Position numbers and translations under genes: made by a program. A DNA stretch of 64,000 nt from NCBI RefSeq assembly GCF_001908725.1, contig NZ_CP018725.1, positions 558,001 to 622,000 on the forward strand, given 5' to 3'. The notes under the pieces were generated by a model. That model saw only the letters and a program-made list of their open reading frames with translations. It did not search any database and was not told the origin of the DNA. Of the stretch, positions 45,673 through 56,022 are shown piece by piece. Positions within the stretch are counted from its first letter, which is position 1. Every line of letters begins with the position of its first letter. This DNA is from Xanthomonas vesicatoria ATCC 35937 (lineage in GTDB: Bacteria; Pseudomonadota; Gammaproteobacteria; Xanthomonadales; Xanthomonadaceae).

Positions 45673-46878
45673 ATGGATCAAGCGCTGATCACCCGCATCA
45701 TCGAAGCCGCCCTGCTGGCCAGCAGCCAGCCGCTGACGCTAGCGCAGCTGCAGGGGCTGTTTCCGGAAGAAGAGCCGGCCCCGCCCGGCAGCGTCGAGCG
45801 CGCGCTGGAACTGTTGCGCGAAGGCTGCGCCGAGCGCGGCGTGGAGCTGGTCGAGGTGGCCTCCGGCTTCCGCTTCCAGGTCAAGGCCGATGTGCATGGC
45901 TGGGTTGCCCGGCTATGGACCGAGCGTCGCACCAAGTACACCCGCGCCACGCTGGAGACCCTCGCGCTGATCGCCTACCGCCAGCCGATCACCCGCGGCG
46001 AGATCGAACAGGTGCGCGGCGTGGCGGTCAGCAGCAACATCATCCAGGCCCTGGAAGAACGCGAATGGATCCGCGTGGTGGGTCACCGCGACGTGCCCGG
46101 CAAGCCGGCCCTGTTCGGCACCACCAAGGGCTTTCTGGATTATTTCGGGCTCAAGCGATTGGACGAGCTGCCGCCATTGTCTGAGTTGAAGGACATTGCC
46201 GAGCTGGAACCGCAGCTGCCGCTGGACCGCGATGGTCAGCTGGATGGCGCAGTGCCGGCATCGGCGGCGATGGATACGGCACAAGGCCAGGACGGTGCGG
46301 ACGCGTCCGATGCAGCTGACGGCAGCACCGCTGCCGGTGTCGCCGCCGATGCCGATGGATCGGAGACGACTGCCACGCCTGACGCTGCGCGCGCCGCAAC
46401 TGCGGACGCCGGCGCTGACGGAAGCACTGATGCGCCAGACGACAGCCAGGACGATGCAGACGTTGCAGCGGATGCGCAGCGTGCGAACGCAGCAGATCAA
46501 GACATCGCCTCCGACACCGATAGCGGTGGCGATGTTGGCATCGACAGCAACGACGACGACCACGCATCAATCGACGATGCCGACACCGACGCCGATACGG
46601 CAACACCCCACGCTGGCATGGCAGACGACACCGCCGACACGCCGAGCGACGACACACCGCGGCACTCCGAGGTTTCCTCGGCGCAGCACACGCACCAAAC
46701 GCAAGACCCAGACAGCGCCCGCGAGGGCGACCCCGACACCGCGCCGGGCACGCGCGCGGATGCAGTGAACGAAGACGAAGACAACGCCGTCGCGACGACG
46801 ACCGTGGCTGTTGACGAAGCCGATTCCGACCCAGAGGCCGACCCGCAACGCGTCGGCCGGAGCCAGACACATGAGTGA
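45673..46878 (+). CDS. scpB: Segregation and condensation protein B with long acidic tail
   Basis: 401 residues. The first ~190 are normal ScpB, two winged helices (ITRIIEAALLASSQPLTLAQ, TRATLETLALIAYRQPITRG, EEREWIRVVGHRDVPGKPAL, FGTTKGFLDYFGLKRLDELP). Residues ~195-401 are a low-complexity tail of Asp, Ala, Thr, Ser and Glu with no predicted fold and strong negative charge. ScpB dimers support ScpA and SMC in chromosome segregation. Start 45673 gives the usual N-terminus (MDQALITRII). Overlaps rluB by 8 bases. Confidence 0.94.
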   Translation: MDQALITRIIEAALLASSQPLTLAQLQGLFPEEEPAPPGSVERALELLREGCAERGVELVEVASGFRFQVKADVHGWVARLWTERRTKYTRATLETLALIAYRQPITRGEIEQVRGVAVSSNIIQALEEREWIRVVGHRDVPGKPALFGTTKGFLDYFGLKRLDELPPLSELKDIAELEPQLPLDRDGQLDGAVPASAAMDTAQGQDGADASDAADGSTAAGVAADADGSETTATPDAARAATADAGADGSTDAPDDSQDDADVAADAQRANAADQDIASDTDSGGDVGIDSNDDDHASIDDADTDADTATPHAGMADDTADTPSDDTPRHSEVSSAQHTHQTQDPDSAREGDPDTAPGTRADAVNEDEDNAVATTTVAVDEADSDPEADPQRVGRSQTHE

Positions 46879-48508
46879 CACTCCCCGCAAGCTGTCGTTG
46901 AACAAGCTTTCCCTCAAGCGCGACAGCGCGCCCGAAGCGCCCAAGCTGGAAGAGCGCCTGCACAAGGTGCTGGCCCAAGCCGGCCTGGGTTCGCGCCGCG
47001 CGCTCGAACAGCGTATTGCCGATGGCCTGATCAAGGTCAATGGCGCCGTCGCGCAGACCGGCATGTCGGTGCGTAGCGGCGACAAGATCGAGCTGGACGG
47101 CCGCAGCTTCGTGGCCAGCGCGCTGACCGAACCTTCGCGTGTGCTGATCTACAACAAGCCCGAAGGCGAAGTGACCACGCGCGAAGATCCCGAAGGCCGC
47201 CCGACCGTGTTCGAGTCGCTGCCGGCATTGAAGGGCTCGCGCTGGATCGCGATCGGCCGGCTGGACATCAACACCACCGGCCTGCTGCTGCTGACCACCG
47301 ACGGTGAGCTGGCCAACGCGATGATGCACCCCTCCTATGAGGTCGAGCGCGAGTACGTGGTGCGCGTGCGCGCCCCGGAAGGCGAGGAAAAGGTCTCCGA
47401 CGCGATCATCGAGCGGCTGTCGCGCGGCGTGCTGCTGGAAGACGGTGGCGCCAAGTTCGACGAGATCGAACGCATCGGCGGCACCGATTCGCACGACTGG
47501 TTCCGTGTGGTGGTCAAGGAAGGCCGCAACCGCGAAGTGCGCCGCTTGTGGGAATCGCAGGGCTGCCAGGTCAGTCGCCTCAAGCGCAGCCGCTACGGCA
47601 AGATCTCGCTGCCGCGCGAACTGCTGCGTGGGCAGTCGATCGAAGTGGCGCAGGACAAGGTCGACGCTCTGCGCGCCGAACTCAAGCTGGAAGAAGGCGC
47701 GCCGTCTGCATTGACCTTGCAGCCGGTGATCGGCCAGCGCCGCGCCGCCAAATCCACCGTGCACGTTTCGCGCGATGGCCGCAGCAATGCCTACGTCAAC
47801 GGCCAGACCTCCGGCGCCGATGAAGGCCGCGAGCTGCGTCGCTTCGACAATCTGCGTGAAGATCGCGGCCGCGGCGGTCGCGGCAAGCCCGGCGGTTTCA
47901 AGGGTGGCCTGACGGTCAGCGGCGAAGCTGCTGCCAAGCAATCGCAGCAGCGCCCGTTCAAGCAGCGTGGCCCGGCCAAGGGCGATCGTTCGTTGCCGGA
48001 CGGTAACCCGGCCGCGTTCCGTAGCTGGTATGTGCCCGATGGCGTGAGCACCGGCCCGAGCGGTCACCGCAACGCCGGCCCCAGCGGTCCCGGCACCGGC
48101 CAGGCGCGTCCTTACGCCAAGAAGGGTCCGGGTGGTGCACGCCCAGGCGCTGGCGGCCCAGGCAATGCACGTCCCGGTGCAGGTGGTCCAGGGCGTGGCG
48201 GTGCCGGTGGTGGACAGGGCCAGTCGCAGGGCCAGGGGCAGCGCAAGCACCCGTACGGGCATCCGGGCAATGCACCGAGCTTTCCATCCGATCACGCCAA
48301 TCCGGGTTTCAGTCCGTATGGTGCAGCACGTCCGACAGGTCGCCCGACTGGCGCACGCGCAGGCGGCCCCGGCGGCAACCGTGGGCCGGGCGGCAATCGC
48401 GGTCCCGGTGGTCCGGGCGGTGCACCGCGTGGTGCCGGTGGCCCGGGTGGACGCCCACCGGGCGGCGGCAATCGTCGCCCGCCCGGCGGCGGTAATCGCG
48501 GTCGCTAA
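46871..48508 (+). CDS. rluB: 23S rRNA pseudouridine synthase B with Gly/Arg-rich tail
   Basis: 545 residues. S4 domain (LEERLHKVLAQAGLGSRRAL), then the RsuA/RluB catalytic domain with the active-site Asp in AIGRLDINTTGLLLLTTDGE and LIYNKPEGEVTTRED, and EGRNREVRRLWESQG. RluB makes pseudouridine 2605 of 23S rRNA (E. coli numbering). Residues ~330-545 form a basic Gly/Pro/Arg-rich tail with RGG- and GGPGG-like units, much longer than in E. coli (291 residues total). Overlaps scpB; followed by a strong terminator. Confidence 0.94.
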   Translation: MSDTPRKLSLNKLSLKRDSAPEAPKLEERLHKVLAQAGLGSRRALEQRIADGLIKVNGAVAQTGMSVRSGDKIELDGRSFVASALTEPSRVLIYNKPEGEVTTREDPEGRPTVFESLPALKGSRWIAIGRLDINTTGLLLLTTDGELANAMMHPSYEVEREYVVRVRAPEGEEKVSDAIIERLSRGVLLEDGGAKFDEIERIGGTDSHDWFRVVVKEGRNREVRRLWESQGCQVSRLKRSRYGKISLPRELLRGQSIEVAQDKVDALRAELKLEEGAPSALTLQPVIGQRRAAKSTVHVSRDGRSNAYVNGQTSGADEGRELRRFDNLREDRGRGGRGKPGGFKGGLTVSGEAAAKQSQQRPFKQRGPAKGDRSLPDGNPAAFRSWYVPDGVSTGPSGHRNAGPSGPGTGQARPYAKKGPGGARPGAGGPGNARPGAGGPGRGGAGGGQGQSQGQGQRKHPYGHPGNAPSFPSDHANPGFSPYGAARPTGRPTGARAGGPGGNRGPGGNRGPGGPGGAPRGAGGPGGRPPGGGNRRPPGGGNRGR

Positions 48509-48839
48509 GATGCGGCAAGCGCAATAGAAAAACGGCCCTGCAAGGGGCCGTTTTTGTTTGTACAACAGATCACGCCGAACATCGCACTCGATTGCGGCTG
48601 CAGTGGAAGCGACGAACTCGCGCTACCCAGCGGCGATCAAACTTCCAAGGCGCAATGGATCCAGGCCATCAGGAGCTAGGCACGACGCACCAGCAATTGC
48701 TACGCGACTGCGTGACCTGGTCGACAGCACATCGGGCAACGGTTGAACGGCCACGATGGCAGGACGAATCCCAAGTCAACGCCGGCCCTGCGCAGTTGCT
48801 GCACCCACCTGACAACGAGCGCAGCACTCTCCCGGTTGC
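48509..48839. other. Non-coding stretch between rluB and a convergent gene
   Basis: 331 bases. Apart from the rluB terminator, nothing gene-like or repeat-like is visible. Confidence 0.4.
48528..48555. terminator. Rho-independent terminator of scpA-scpB-rluB
   Basis: 11-base-pair perfect stem AAAAACGGCCC / GGGCCGTTTTT around TGCAAG, 20 bases after the rluB stop. The A-run and T-run make it work in both directions. Confidence 0.93.
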
Positions 48840-49277
48840 TTACTTACGGCGCTCGATCACAAAGTTACCGACGTTGACGCCCAGATCGATACCCTCGCCC
48901 GTCCCCGCCAGGGCCAATGAGATATCACCCTTGGTGACCACTTGTGCGGTACTGGACTTGACCACGCCGGCATGCGCTTCGGCAGCGGCGTAGGTACCGA
49001 ACAGGTCATTCAGACTGTAGGCGCCGGAGAACGAACCGCGGCCACCGGTGATCTTGGACTTGCCCACGGTCAGGCCGCCGCCCTTGCTGGAAATCTTGAC
49101 CGGAATGACCGCACCGTTATCGCAGGTAATGGTGCCGGTGCCGCTGGCGGTCTTGTAGAACACCGACCAGCCGGAAAGGTTGAACTTCAACTGGCAATCG
49201 ATATTGCCGGCGGCCTGCGCCTGCGGAGCCAGCGCTGCCGCGCCAAGCAGGGCAAAAAGAGACAGTGACTTGATCAT
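48840..49277 (-). CDS. Secreted hypothetical protein
   Basis: 145 residues with a signal peptide (SLFALLGAAALAPQAQA). The mature part is Gly/Ser-rich beta sequence: IDCQLKFNLSGWSVFYKTAS, GTITCDNG, KGGGLTVGKSKITGG, and VTKGDISLALAGTGEGIDLG. Two Cys (in CQLKF and TCDNG) could form a disulfide. The family is not recognised with confidence; the pattern is of a small periplasmic lipid- or envelope-associated domain. Transcribed divergently from the glutaminyl cyclase gene. Confidence 0.78.
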   Translation of the reverse strand: MIKSLSLFALLGAAALAPQAQAAGNIDCQLKFNLSGWSVFYKTASGTGTITCDNGAVIPVKISSKGGGLTVGKSKITGGRGSFSGAYSLNDLFGTYAAAEAHAGVVKSSTAQVVTKGDISLALAGTGEGIDLGVNVGNFVIERRK

Positions 49278-49439
49278 GTGTGCGTTGCCGGTGGTAGACG
49301 TGGCGCGAGACTAGCAGCGCCGATGTAGCAGCCGCGACAAGGTGATTGCAGCTCTCCAACGCGCGTTCAGCGAAGGATTAGCTGGGCGCGCCCATGGCAG
49401 CGCGCTGCACAAACAGCCCCGGCGTGGGATCATCCGTAC

Positions 49440-50210
49440 ATGTCACGCATCGCCCACAGCCTGCTGTTCGCCGCCCTGTTGCTGCCGTCGCTCGCGCATT
49501 GCGGCGAGGCGATTCCGACCCGGGGCTATACCGTCGTCAACAGTTATCCGCACGACACCGCCGCCTTTACCGAGGGCCTGTTCTATCTCGACGGATACCT
49601 GTACGAAAGCACCGGCCAGCTGGGTAACTCCAGCGTGCGCAAGGTCGAGCTGGAAACCGGCCGCGTGCTGCAGCAGGCCGATACGCCTGCGCCCTACTAT
49701 GGCGAAGGCATCGTGGCCTGGGGCGATCGGCTGATCCAGTTGACCTGGCGCAACCAGCAGGGCTTCGTCTACGACCTCGCTACGCTGACACCGCGTTCGC
49801 ACTTCGCGTACGCCGGCGAAGGCTGGGCGTTGACCAGCGATGCGCGCAATCTGTACATGAGCGATGGCACCGCCCGCGTCCGCCGGCTGGACCCGCAAAC
49901 GCTGCAGCAGACCGGCACCATCCAGGTCACCGCACGCGGCAAGCCGTTGGACAATCTCAACGAGCTGGAATGGGTCAAGGGCGAACTGTGGGCCAATGTC
50001 TGGCTCACCACCCGCATCGCGCGGATCGATCCGGCCAGCGGCAAGGTGATCGGCTGGATCGATTTGAAGGCGCTGGTTCCCGATGCCGACACGCTGACCG
50101 ACCCCACCAACGATGTCCTCAACGGCATCGCCTACGATGCCAAACAGGACCGTATATTCGTCACCGGCAAGCGTTGGCCGAAGATCTATGAGATCAAGTT
50201 GGACGAGTAA
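49440..50210 (+). CDS. Glutaminyl-peptide cyclotransferase, plant type
   Basis: Periplasmic enzyme converting N-terminal Gln to pyroglutamate. 256 residues with signal peptide (LLFAALLLPSLAHCG) and a five-bladed propeller typical of plant-type glutaminyl cyclase: PHDTAAFTEGLFYLDGYLYE, GEGIVAWGDRLIQLTWR, AYAGEGWALTSDARNLYMSD, LNELEWVKGELWANVWLT and DVLNGIAYDAKQDRIFVTGK. The X. campestris homologue has a known structure of this type. Monocistronic. Confidence 0.94.
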   Translation: MSRIAHSLLFAALLLPSLAHCGEAIPTRGYTVVNSYPHDTAAFTEGLFYLDGYLYESTGQLGNSSVRKVELETGRVLQQADTPAPYYGEGIVAWGDRLIQLTWRNQQGFVYDLATLTPRSHFAYAGEGWALTSDARNLYMSDGTARVRRLDPQTLQQTGTIQVTARGKPLDNLNELEWVKGELWANVWLTTRIARIDPASGKVIGWIDLKALVPDADTLTDPTNDVLNGIAYDAKQDRIFVTGKRWPKIYEIKLDE

Positions 50211-50216
50211 CCGGCC

Positions 50217-50321
50217 GGGATTCGTGATCCGGGACTGGGATTTGACGCAGGCGCGGGCCACTACCGCTCAGATGCCCGCCCGCTCCTGCGAATCCCAAAT
50301 CTCGAATCACGACTCCCTGAT
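50217..50321. repeat. Inverted ATTCCC-type repeat between convergent genes
   Basis: GGGATTCGTGATCCGGGACT and onward (50217-50245) is inversely and imperfectly repeated at 50289-50321. The arm overlaps the last codons of the omega-amidase gene (stop at 50307). Between two convergent genes it may act as a bidirectional terminator. Related to the guaB-guaA repeat. Confidence 0.65.
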
Positions 50322-51122
50322 TTCAAAGACATCGGCATCCAGCATTGCGGGGAAACGGGCACGGTGCTCGGCCAATGCCGCGGCGCTGATGGTGGTCGTG
50401 ACCACCTGCTCGCGTTCGCGGATTTCCACTTGCGGTTGGCCAAGAAAATCGATCACCGCGCTGTCTCCGGCGTAGTGCAGTTGGTTGCCGTCGATGCCGA
50501 TACGGTTGACCGCGGCCACGAAGCATAGGTTTTCTATCGCGCGGGCACACAAAAGCGTCTTCCATGCGTACGCACGTGCGGACGGCCAGTTGGCGACGAA
50601 CAACTGCAGATCGAAATCCAGCTGACCCGGCCGCTCGACATCGAAGCGGTTGCGGCAGAACACCGGAAACCTCAGGTCGTAGCAGACCTGCGGATTGATC
50701 CGCCAGCCCTTCCATTCCACGCAGAGGCGTTCGCGACCGGCGGCGTAGCGCAGATGCTCGTTGCCGAAGCGGAACAGATGGCGCTTGTCGTAATACTGCA
50801 ACGCCCCGTCCGGTGTGGCCCACAACAGACGATTGAACACGCCGTGCTCGGTGCGCAATTGCACGCTACCGGTCACCGCCGCCCCCAGCCGCGCGGCCTG
50901 CGCGCACACCCAGTCCACGGTCGGCCCGTCCATGCCTTCGGTCTTGTCGATGGCCTCGTTGGAGAACCCGCTGGTGAAGGTCTCCGGCAGGATCACCAGA
51001 TCGGTCTGCCCGGCCAGCCGCTCCAGCAGCGTACCGTAATACTCGCGATTGCCGGCCGGATCATGCCAGCGGGTGTCGCCTTGGATCAGCGAAACCCTCA
51101 AATCTTGCGTTACGTGCGTCAT
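50307..51122 (-). CDS. yafV: Omega-amidase (YafV/Nit2-like carbon-nitrogen hydrolase)
   Basis: Nitrilase-fold amidase of 271 residues, hydrolysing alpha-ketoglutaramate/alpha-ketosuccinamate. Catalytic Glu (LVILPETFTSGFSNEAI), Lys (YYDKRHLFRFG) and Cys (NPQVCYDLRFPVF) are visible; LFVANWPSARAYAWKTLLCA is family-typical. The ATG at 51122 overlaps the stop of a small membrane protein (ATGA). With the YbdL-type aminotransferase upstream it completes glutamine-dependent transamination of ketomethylthiobutyrate. Confidence 0.92.
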   Translation of the reverse strand: MTHVTQDLRVSLIQGDTRWHDPAGNREYYGTLLERLAGQTDLVILPETFTSGFSNEAIDKTEGMDGPTVDWVCAQAARLGAAVTGSVQLRTEHGVFNRLLWATPDGALQYYDKRHLFRFGNEHLRYAAGRERLCVEWKGWRINPQVCYDLRFPVFCRNRFDVERPGQLDFDLQLFVANWPSARAYAWKTLLCARAIENLCFVAAVNRIGIDGNQLHYAGDSAVIDFLGQPQVEIREREQVVTTTISAAALAEHRARFPAMLDADVFEIRES

Positions 51123-51427
51123 CTCCAACGTGCTCCGATGCAAAGCGTGCCGACCAGGCACAACAAACCCAGTGTGGGTGTCACCCAGGGCAAGTGGCGA
51201 ACCAAGCGATTGGCAGTGGTACGCCGTTCCTCTGAAGTGAGCAAGGACAGATAGCGTGCCACGTAGCGATCTCTTCGGAACGGCACCACGCTGAAATCCA
51301 TACCCACGCGCTGCCCCCGGTCGACCAGTCCAGTCATGACATGGCAATAAAAAAGTGCGCTGTCGACAACGCCGCAGACAAAAGCCAAGCCGAAGGTAAT
51401 GCCGAAATAGATTTCCGTAATCGACAT
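51119..51427 (-). CDS. Small hypothetical membrane protein
   Basis: 102 residues, one N-terminal helix (EIYFGITFGLAFVCGVVDSA), a polar middle (SVVPFRRDRYVARYLSLLTS) and one C-terminal helix (PTLGLLCLVGTLCIGA). No family recognised. GGAAG six bases before the ATG supports translation, and its stop overlaps the yafV start, so it is probably a true coupled gene. Confidence 0.72.
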   Translation of the reverse strand: MSITEIYFGITFGLAFVCGVVDSALFYCHVMTGLVDRGQRVGMDFSVVPFRRDRYVARYLSLLTSEERRTTANRLVRHLPWVTPTLGLLCLVGTLCIGARWR

Positions 51428-51489
51428 TACCGTCTTCCTTCACTCGCGATGGCTACGACTTGCTGTCCCTCACTGCCGGTCCGATCGCC

Positions 51490-52638
51490 CTAGAGCTGTT
51501 GCAATCGTGTGATCGCCGCATCCAACGTTGCATCGTTCTTGGCGAAGCACAGTCGTGCCAGGCGCTGACCAGACGGCGCATGTTCGTAGAATGGCGATAG
51601 CGGGATCGCGGCCACGCCCTTCTCGATCGTCAGCCACTTCACGAATTCTGTGTCGGGCAGGTCGCTGATCGCCGAGTAATCCACCAGCTGGAAATAGCCC
51701 CCCGGCACCGGTAGCGGCTTCAGGCGAGTGGTCAGCAGCTGTTCGCGGAAGCGGTCGCGCTTGGCTTGATAGAACGCGCCAAGCTGCTCGTCGTGTTCGG
51801 GCTCGTCGCGAATCATCGCGGCGAAGGCGTGCTGGGCCGGGCCGAAGCTGGTGAAAGTGTTGTACTGGTGTACCTTGCGGAATTCGGCGGTGAGCGCCGG
51901 CGGTGCGATGGCATAGCCGATCTTCCAGCCGGTGCAGTGGTAGGTCTTGCCAAAGCTCGAAATCACAAACGCGCGCGCGCGCAGTTCCGGCCAGCGCAGC
52001 ACCGATTCGTGGCGGCGGCCGTCGAACACGATGTGCTCGTAGACCTCGTCGGACAGCAAAAAGATGTCGGTGCCACGCAACAGCTCGGTCAGCGCCTGCA
52101 TGTCATCGGCCGAGAGCATCGCGCCGGACGGGTTATGCGGCGAGTTGATCATCAGCAGGCGCGTCTTCGGCGTGATCGCCGCGCGCAGGGCCTGCCAGTC
52201 GACCGCAAAGGTCTGCGGATGCAGCGCCACGTGCACCGCGCGCGCGCCGGCCAGATCGATCGCCGGCTCGTAACAGTCGTAAGCCGGGTCCAGCACGATC
52301 ACCTCTTCGCCCGCGCGCACCACCGCGTGGATGGCGTTGAAGATGGCCTCGGTGGCGCCGCTGGTGACGGTGATTTCGGTGTCGGCATCGACCTGCGCGG
52401 CGTAGCAACGCTGCGCCTTGCCCGCGATGGCCTGACGCAGCGCGGCCACGCCGGTCATCGGCGGGTACTGATTGTGGCCGGCACGCATGGCCGCCTCCAG
52501 TTCATCGACCAGGCGCTGCGGCACAGAGAAATCGGGGAAGCCCTGGCCCAGGTTGACCGCGCCGTGCTCGGCTGCCAGCTGCGACATGACGGTGAAGATG
52601 GTGGTGCCCACCTTGGGCAGCTTGGTCGTGAGGGGCAT
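51490..52638 (-). CDS. ybdL: Methionine aminotransferase (YbdL-like, PLP-dependent)
   Basis: Class I/II PLP aminotransferase of 382 residues with PLP-binding Lys in [17 protein letters not shown] and family segments [41 protein letters not shown]. YbdL/glutamine transaminase K members prefer methionine or its keto acid. The neighbouring omega-amidase removes the alpha-ketoglutaramate made when glutamine is the donor, so together they form the last step of methionine salvage. Start 52638 ([13 protein letters not shown]). Confidence 0.93.
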   Translation of the reverse strand: MPLTTKLPKVGTTIFTVMSQLAAEHGAVNLGQGFPDFSVPQRLVDELEAAMRAGHNQYPPMTGVAALRQAIAGKAQRCYAAQVDADTEITVTSGATEAIFNAIHAVVRAGEEVIVLDPAYDCYEPAIDLAGARAVHVALHPQTFAVDWQALRAAITPKTRLLMINSPHNPSGAMLSADDMQALTELLRGTDIFLLSDEVYEHIVFDGRRHESVLRWPELRARAFVISSFGKTYHCTGWKIGYAIAPPALTAEFRKVHQYNTFTSFGPAQHAFAAMIRDEPEHDEQLGAFYQAKRDRFREQLLTTRLKPLPVPGGYFQLVDYSAISDLPDTEFVKWLTIEKGVAAIPLSPFYEHAPSGQRLARLCFAKNDATLDAAITRLQQL

Positions 52639-52883
52639 CGCGCCAGTCCGGTCAGCAATCGGGGACCGCGAGTGTACGCAAAGCGGCCCGACCGGTGCGC
52701 CGGGCGCGATGCAAAACAGCGTTCCCGGACACATCGCGCCGCGCGCATGCGCCCCCGGCAGCGGCCATCGTCGTTACAATGCGCGCCCTGCTTCACAGCG
52801 TGTCGCGCCGGTTGCCTATTGGCAATGGCCCGACCCCCGCTCGCCCACCCCATGCCGTCCTGCGACGGGAGCCCGCTGCGCCG

Positions 52884-53528
52884 ATGATCGAACCGCTGCA
52901 CACTGCGCCCCCGCTGCTGGCGGCGCGCGCGCTGGCCTTCAGCCGCAATGAAGAGCCGGTCTTCGGCCCGCTGGATTTCCATGTCGATGCCGGCGAGGCC
53001 CTGCTGGTGCAGGGGGACAACGGCGCCGGCAAGACCACCTTGCTGCGGGTGCTGGCCGGCCTGCTGCATGTGGAGCGCGGCGAGATCCAGATCGACGGCA
53101 AGACCGCCCGGCGCGGCGACCGCAGCCGCTTCATGGCCTACCTGGGCCACCTGCCCGGCCTGAAGGCCGACCTCAGTACGCTGGAGAACCTGCACTTTCT
53201 ATGTGGCCTGCATGGCCGGCGTGCCAAGCAGATGCCGGGCAGCGCACTGGCCATCGTGGGCCTGGCCGGTTACGAGGATGCGCTGGTGCGGCAACTCTCT
53301 GCGGGCCAACGCAAGCGGCTGGCATTGGCGCGGTTGTGGTTGTCGCCTGCGCCGTTATGGCTGCTGGACGAGCCCTACGCCAACCTGGATCTGGACGGCA
53401 TCACCCTGGTCAACCGGATGATTTCCGCACATCTGCGCGGCGGCGGCGCGGCACTGGTCACCACCCACGGCGCCTACGCGGCGCCGCCGGTGCGCACCCG
53501 CATGCTCACCCTGGAGGCCGCAGCATGA
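52884..53528 (+). CDS. ccmA: Cytochrome c biogenesis ATP-binding export protein CcmA
   Basis: ATPase of the CcmAB transporter-like complex that releases holo-CcmE. 214 residues: Walker [18 protein letters not shown], signature [14 protein letters not shown], Walker [14 protein letters not shown], switch TTHG. First gene of the ccm operon; its stop overlaps ccmB (ATGA). Confidence 0.96.
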   Translation: MIEPLHTAPPLLAARALAFSRNEEPVFGPLDFHVDAGEALLVQGDNGAGKTTLLRVLAGLLHVERGEIQIDGKTARRGDRSRFMAYLGHLPGLKADLSTLENLHFLCGLHGRRAKQMPGSALAIVGLAGYEDALVRQLSAGQRKRLALARLWLSPAPLWLLDEPYANLDLDGITLVNRMISAHLRGGGAALVTTHGAYAAPPVRTRMLTLEAAA

Positions 53529-54220
53529 GCACCCCTTCGCCACAACCGTCGTTGCTGCAGGCCGCGCGCGCGCTGCTGCGTCGCGATCTGCAATTGCTAT
53601 GGCGCCGTCGTAGCGACGCGCTGCAGCCGGCACTGTTCGCACTGCTGATCGTGGTGCTGTTTGCGCTGGGCCTGGGCGGCCGCCCGGACCTGCTGGCGCA
53701 GGCAGCGCCGGCGGTGCTGTGGCTATCGGTATTGCTGGCCGGCCTGCTGTCGCTGGACGCGCTGTTCCGCAGCGATGTGGAAGACGGCTCGATGGAGCAA
53801 TGGCTGTTGGCACCGGTGCCGCTGGCGTGGCTGATCACCGTGCGCGTGCTGCTGCATTGGGCAACCAGCGCCTTGCCGCTGATCGCAGTAACCCCGTTGC
53901 TGGGCGAATTGCTGCACCTGCCGCATGACCAATTGCCGGTGCTGCTGGCATCGTTGGCGCTCGGCACCCCGTTATTGAGTCTGCTCGGCGCCGTGGTTGC
54001 AGCACTGACGGTGACGATGAAACGCTCTGGTATTCTCGTGGCGTTGCTGGCGTTGCCGCTGTACGTGCCGGTGCTGGTGTTCGGCGCCGGCAGCGTGGCG
54101 GCCAGCGGGCAAGGACAGGATGCGGTGGGTGCGTTGTTGTTGTTGGGCGCCGGATTGGTGATCGGCATTGTGCTGGCACCGTTGGCGGCAGCGGCGGCGA
54201 TCCGGATTTCGCTCAGCTGA
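53525..54220 (+). CDS. ccmB: Heme exporter protein CcmB
   Basis: Inner-membrane permease partner of CcmA, 231 residues, six helices; [20 protein letters not shown] at the start, [36 protein letters not shown]. Start 53525 overlaps ccmA. A 112-base gap to ccmC follows. Confidence 0.95.
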   Translation: MSTPSPQPSLLQAARALLRRDLQLLWRRRSDALQPALFALLIVVLFALGLGGRPDLLAQAAPAVLWLSVLLAGLLSLDALFRSDVEDGSMEQWLLAPVPLAWLITVRVLLHWATSALPLIAVTPLLGELLHLPHDQLPVLLASLALGTPLLSLLGAVVAALTVTMKRSGILVALLALPLYVPVLVFGAGSVAASGQGQDAVGALLLLGAGLVIGIVLAPLAAAAAIRISLS

Positions 54221-54290
54221 TCGATGTTGCAGATGCGCCATTGATGGGACACCGTAGGTCGTGCGGCGGTGTCGTACCGAGAGCTGTCTC

Positions 54291-54332
54291 CATGCAAAAA
54301 GCCATCGCCATGCCAAGAGCCATCGCCATCGC

Positions 54333-54335
<3 letters not shown>
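54291..54335 (+). repeat. Short tandem repeat before ccmC
   Basis: Two 18-base units (CATGCAAAAAGCCATCGC at 54291-54308, CATGCCAAGAGCCATCGC at 54309-54326; 16 of 18 match) and a partial third that contains the ccmC start. Unit length is a multiple of three and the frame is open, so copy number changes would only alter a possible N-terminal extension or the leader. Confidence 0.6.
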
Positions 54336-55704
<1,369 letters not shown>

Positions 55705-56022
55705 CGGGCGGAAGCCGTGGTGGCGGAGCGGATCACCGGCAGGCGCAGGCAATCGAGAGCGGTAACATCGGCGCGGGTCGTGCTGCGTTGCTGGCTTGCC
55801 GGTCCCGCTCGGTCCAGTTGCGTGCGACAGCACGCTGCGGCGCGGGAGCGAAGACCAAGAAACCTGACACGACGACAGGACCGGCGGGCTCCAATAATGG
55901 CCGTTGCACCGCGACAGGAAGTATGAGTTCCGGTCATGCCGCTGTGTCCGGCCTGCCCCGGTTCTTGATTGGTTCCAGACGACGACGCGCTGCGATTCTC
56001 CGCTCTCGATCCCGAGTTCCCC
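55705..56022. other. Gap between ccmE and ccmF
   Basis: 318 bases within an otherwise overlapping operon. No gene, repeat or terminator was recognised. It may carry an internal promoter. Confidence 0.4.

Noticed and set aside
46151..48565. 804-residue minus-strand frame opposite scpB/rluB
   Set aside because: Low-complexity Thr/Ala/Arg/Cys translation produced by the repetitive scpB and rluB tails.
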